Positions 32,699 through 34,789 of a stretch of 34,789 bases of DNA are shown here, piece after piece. The stretch spans positions 1-34,789 of the forward strand of contig NZ_BCNF01000096.1 in the NCBI RefSeq assembly GCF_001485495.1, in the 5' to 3' direction. Each line of letters opens with the position of its first letter. The stretch's first letter is position 1. The stretch is from Gordonia desulfuricans NBRC 100010 (lineage in GTDB: Bacteria; Actinomycetota; Actinomycetes; Mycobacteriales; Mycobacteriaceae). The notes below the pieces were generated by a model that worked only from the letters and a program-made list of their open reading frames with translations, was not told where the DNA came from and ran no database searches. A program made the translations under genes and the position numbers.

Positions 32699-33490
32699 GT
32701 GAACGATCCGATCCGTGAGGCCGCCGACGCCCTCCTCGGCGCCTATCGCAGCATGACCCCGATCGACCCGCTGACCCCGAAGTTCACCGACGCACCCCTG
32801 TCGGCCGCGTATGAGATCGCACTGGCACAGGTGCAGGACTGGGAGAAGAACGGCGACACCGTCAAAGGTCACAAGGTGGGCCTCGCCTCGCGGGCGATGC
32901 AACGCCAGATGGGGGTCGACCAGCCCGATTTCGGGCATCTCACGGCGAGCATGTTCCACCTGGAGAATGCGCCGATCCCGGCCGGGACGTTCATCCAGCC
33001 GCGTATCGAGCCCGAGGTGGCGTTCGTCCTCTCGCGGCCGCTGCGCGGACCCGGGGTGACGGTCGCCGAGGCCGCCGCGGCCGTCGAGTTCGCCCTGCCC
33101 GCCCTGGAGATCGTGGACTCCCGGATCACCGACTGGAAGATCGGGATCTTCGACACCATCGCCGACAACGCGTCGTCGGGCGGCGTGGTCCTCGGGTCCA
33201 AGCCGTCGAAACTCGCCGACGTCGACCTCCGGCTCGCCGGATGCAACCTGCACGTCAACGGCGAGCTGGTCGCCACCGGAGCCGGCGGAGCCGTCCTCGG
33301 CTCCCCGCTCAACGCGCTGGTGTGGCTGGCCAACACGGTGGGGCCGTTGGGCGTGACCCTCGAACCCGGGCATGTGGTGCTGCCGGGCTCGATGACCAGG
33401 GCGGTCCCGATCCAACCGGGCGACACCGTCGTCGCCACCATCGCCGGCCTCGACAGCGTCACCGCAGTCATGGAAGGAACCGACAAGTGA
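32699..33490 (+). CDS. 2-oxopent-4-enoate (2-keto-4-pentenoate) hydratase
   Basis: A 263-residue member of the hydratase/decarboxylase family, predicted to add water to 2-hydroxypenta-2,4-dienoate giving 4-hydroxy-2-oxovalerate, with a divalent metal. Family segments: WEKNGDTVKGHKVGLASRAMQRQMGVDQPDFGHLTASMF, QPRIEPEVAFVLSRPLRGPGVT (metal-binding Glu residues), EIVDSRITDWKIGIFDTIADNASSGGVVLG, and LGSPLNALVWLANTVGPLGVTLEPGHVVLPGS. The GTG start has GAGAAGAAAG about eight bases upstream. Its stop overlaps the decarboxylase start (GTGA). It is first in the three-gene operon. Confidence 0.9.
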   Translation: MNDPIREAADALLGAYRSMTPIDPLTPKFTDAPLSAAYEIALAQVQDWEKNGDTVKGHKVGLASRAMQRQMGVDQPDFGHLTASMFHLENAPIPAGTFIQPRIEPEVAFVLSRPLRGPGVTVAEAAAAVEFALPALEIVDSRITDWKIGIFDTIADNASSGGVVLGSKPSKLADVDLRLAGCNLHVNGELVATGAGGAVLGSPLNALVWLANTVGPLGVTLEPGHVVLPGSMTRAVPIQPGDTVVATIAGLDSVTAVMEGTDK

Positions 33491-34290
33491 CCGAGCAGAA
33501 CCCGACCGCACCGGCATGGAGTGCGGCGCGCGTCGCCGAGATCCTGCTGACCGCCGAGCGGTCGCAGACCTCACGTACCTCGATCCAGGCCGAATGGCCG
33601 GGTCTGACCCTCGACGTCGCCTATGCGGCACAGGACATCGCCCTCGCCGATCGCCGCGCACATGGCGAGACCGTCACCGGCATCAAACTCGGTCTGACCT
33701 CACGCGCCAAGCAGCAGCAGATGGGTGTCGACAAGCCGTCAGTGGCCTGGCTGACCGACGCGATGGCCCTGCCCGCCGGGCTGCCGGTTCCGCGCGGCAA
33801 GCTCATCCACCCGCGGGCCGAACCGGAGATCGCCTTCGTCCTCGGCCGGCCGCTGGCCGGACCGGGCGTCACCGCAGCGCAGGCACTCGCCGCAGTGGAA
33901 TACGTGACCGCGGCCGTCGAGATCATCGACAGTCGCTATTCCGGATTCAAGTTCACCCTGGAAGATGCTGTCGCCGACAACAACTCGTCGGGCGCCTATG
34001 TGACCGGCCCGGTGCTCAAGCGCCCCGACGAGGTGGACCTGAGCCTGGAGGCCTGCCTGCTGGAGGTCGACGGTGACATCGTCGACAGCGCCACCGGTTC
34101 GGCCGTTCTGGGCCATCCCGCCGAGGCACTCGCCTTCGCCGCCAACACCTTCGGCGCTCGGGGCGTCACCCTGGAGGCCGGATGGGTGGTGCTCACCGGC
34201 GGGATGACCGACGCTGTCGCCGTCGCCCCCGGCAGCCGCGTCGCCGCCCACTTCACCTCGTTGGGTTCGATCACCCTGGCAGGAGGCTGA
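33487..34290 (+). CDS. 2-oxo-3-hexenedioate (4-oxalocrotonate) decarboxylase
   Basis: A 267-residue paralogue of the preceding hydratase. It would decarboxylate 2-oxo-3-hexenedioate to 2-hydroxypentadienoate, the hydratase's substrate, and the two usually form a complex. Segments: ADRRAHGETVTGIKLGLTSRAKQQQMGVDKPSVAWLTDAM, HPRAEPEIAFVLGRPLAGPGVT and EIIDSRYSGFKFTLEDAVADNNSSGAYVTG, then LGHPAEALAFAANTFGARGVTLEAGWVVLTGG. Decarboxylase rather than hydratase is assigned from KxxxxDAVADNNSSGAYVTGP and the tautomerase next door. GTG at 33487 overlaps the hydratase stop. Confidence 0.88.
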   Translation: MTEQNPTAPAWSAARVAEILLTAERSQTSRTSIQAEWPGLTLDVAYAAQDIALADRRAHGETVTGIKLGLTSRAKQQQMGVDKPSVAWLTDAMALPAGLPVPRGKLIHPRAEPEIAFVLGRPLAGPGVTAAQALAAVEYVTAAVEIIDSRYSGFKFTLEDAVADNNSSGAYVTGPVLKRPDEVDLSLEACLLEVDGDIVDSATGSAVLGHPAEALAFAANTFGARGVTLEAGWVVLTGGMTDAVAVAPGSRVAAHFTSLGSITLAGG

Positions 34291-34291
34291 C

Positions 34292-34498
34292 ATGCCGTTC
34301 ATCGACGTGACCATCGCGCAGGGCCGCACCCCGGAACAGATCCGGGAATTGATGCACGAGTTGACGATGGCAGCACACCGCACCCTCGATGCCCCCGTCG
34401 CCAACATCCGCGTCGTGGTGCGCGAGGTCCCCACCACCCGCTGGTCGGCCGGGGATGTCACCATCGCCGAGCGCCAGGCCGCGGCCACCGAAGGGTGA
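34292..34498 (+). CDS. 4-oxalocrotonate tautomerase
   Basis: A 68-residue tautomerase: MPFIDVTIAQGRTPEQIRELMHELTMAAHRTLDAPVANIRVVVREVPTTRWSAGD. After removal of Met, Pro-1 is the catalytic base; the arginines of GRTPEQ and NIRVVVRE match positions used in the family. It would convert 2-hydroxymuconate to 2-oxo-3-hexenedioate for the decarboxylase. It starts one base after the decarboxylase stop, with GGCAGGAGG just upstream. It is last in the operon; repeats follow. Confidence 0.93.
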   Translation: MPFIDVTIAQGRTPEQIRELMHELTMAAHRTLDAPVANIRVVVREVPTTRWSAGDVTIAERQAAATEG

Positions 34499-34541
34499 GC
34501 ACATAGTCGCGGGAACACGCCGATGTCGCTCGTGCACACGG

Positions 34542-34789
34542 TGGTTGAGCCGACGAGGAGCGAAGCAACAAACCCCCCACGGTGGTTGAGCCGGCGGGAA
34601 GCCAAGCGGCAAGCCCCCCTAAGATGGTTGAGCCGACGAGGAGCGAAGCGACGAGACGTGTCGAAACCTCAGACAGCCGACGACGGATGGTGACCACCTC
34701 AGAGATTTCGACACGGGTCCTCGCGATGCTCAGCCCCGGCTCAATCACCAACTAAGCGTTGACGGTTGAACCAAACAGGAGCAACGCGA
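34542..34789. repeat. Cluster of direct and inverted copies of the TGGTTGAGCC repeat
   Basis: Direct copies begin at 34542 (partial), 34583 (degenerate), 34625 (44 bases, best match to 108-151) and about 34764 (degenerate, running off the window). An inverted copy spans about 34697-34750 (ATTTCGACACGGGTCCT ... CGGCTCAATCACCA) and could pair with the 34625 copy to form a long hairpin around 34670-34696. It lies just after the tautomerase operon and may end its transcript. There is no coding signal between 34499 and the end. Confidence 0.8.

Noticed and set aside
32699..34290. Hydratase and decarboxylase as a recent tandem duplication
   Set aside because: They share a fold and motifs, but the proteins are well diverged and each fits a distinct family, as in standard meta-pathway operons.
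34542..34789. CRISPR array
   Set aside because: Copies are degenerate, unequally spaced and in both orientations, without uniform spacers or cas genes.
1..34789. Integrated mobile element bounded by the end repeats
   Set aside because: No integrase, transposase, tRNA target or composition change was seen; the repeat looks like a dispersed intergenic family.

Overview
The window is high-GC DNA (my estimate is high sixties percent) with tightly packed genes, frequent GTG starts, 4-base ATGA/GTGA overlaps and several start codons only 6-7 bases after a -10 box, which suggests leaderless transcripts. With an F420-type LLM oxidoreductase, MMPL transporter, HelR and IclR/AraC aromatic regulators, this points to a mycolic-acid actinobacterium. 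I think Gordonia is most likely, partly because the repeat at both ends (TGGTTGAGCCGACGAGGAGC...) is one I associate with that genus. No rRNA, tRNA, CRISPR array, transposase or phage gene was seen.

Layout. 1-208: one copy of the repeat. 209-2231 (-): GlxA-type AraC regulator followed by nitronate monooxygenase. 2314-4557 (+): small membrane protein, GntR/FCD regulator and CynX/NimT-type MFS transporter. 4587-6825 (+): a rifamycin-associated element directly upstream of helR, an RNA-polymerase-protecting ATPase. 6818-9899 (-): idi-crtB-crtI carotenoid operon. 9969-10316 (-): YciI-like protein. 10422-17829 (-): a five-gene, translationally coupled operon encoding SWIM zinc-finger protein, DUF5691 protein, MoxR-type AAA+ ATPase, DUF5682 protein and a VWA/MIDAS protein. 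This is the least explained part of the window. 17872-21938: LLM oxidoreductase, SDR, DUF2231 membrane protein, crotonase and, convergently, an EamA transporter. 22063-26122: LysR, TetR and an MMPL transporter broken by a frameshift.

26151-34498: an aromatic-catabolism island. It contains two AraC regulators (the first frameshifted), a two-component flavin monooxygenase (HpaB-like oxygenase plus flavin reductase), an EthD-like protein, two IclR regulators, and a three-gene operon for 2-oxopent-4-dienoate hydratase, 2-oxo-3-hexenedioate decarboxylase and 4-oxalocrotonate tautomerase. The ring-cleavage dioxygenase, semialdehyde dehydrogenase and aldolase of a full meta pathway are absent, so either they lie elsewhere or the cluster is partial. 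The two AraC intergenic regions share a spaced motif, and both IclR promoters hold short palindromes. 34499-34789 holds a cluster of direct and inverted copies of the same repeat seen at the left end.

The likeliest little-described system is the SWIM/DUF5691/MoxR/DUF5682/VWA operon. Other notable points are the RAE-helR unit, the shared AraC-site motif and the two frameshifts, which could be real lesions or consensus errors.
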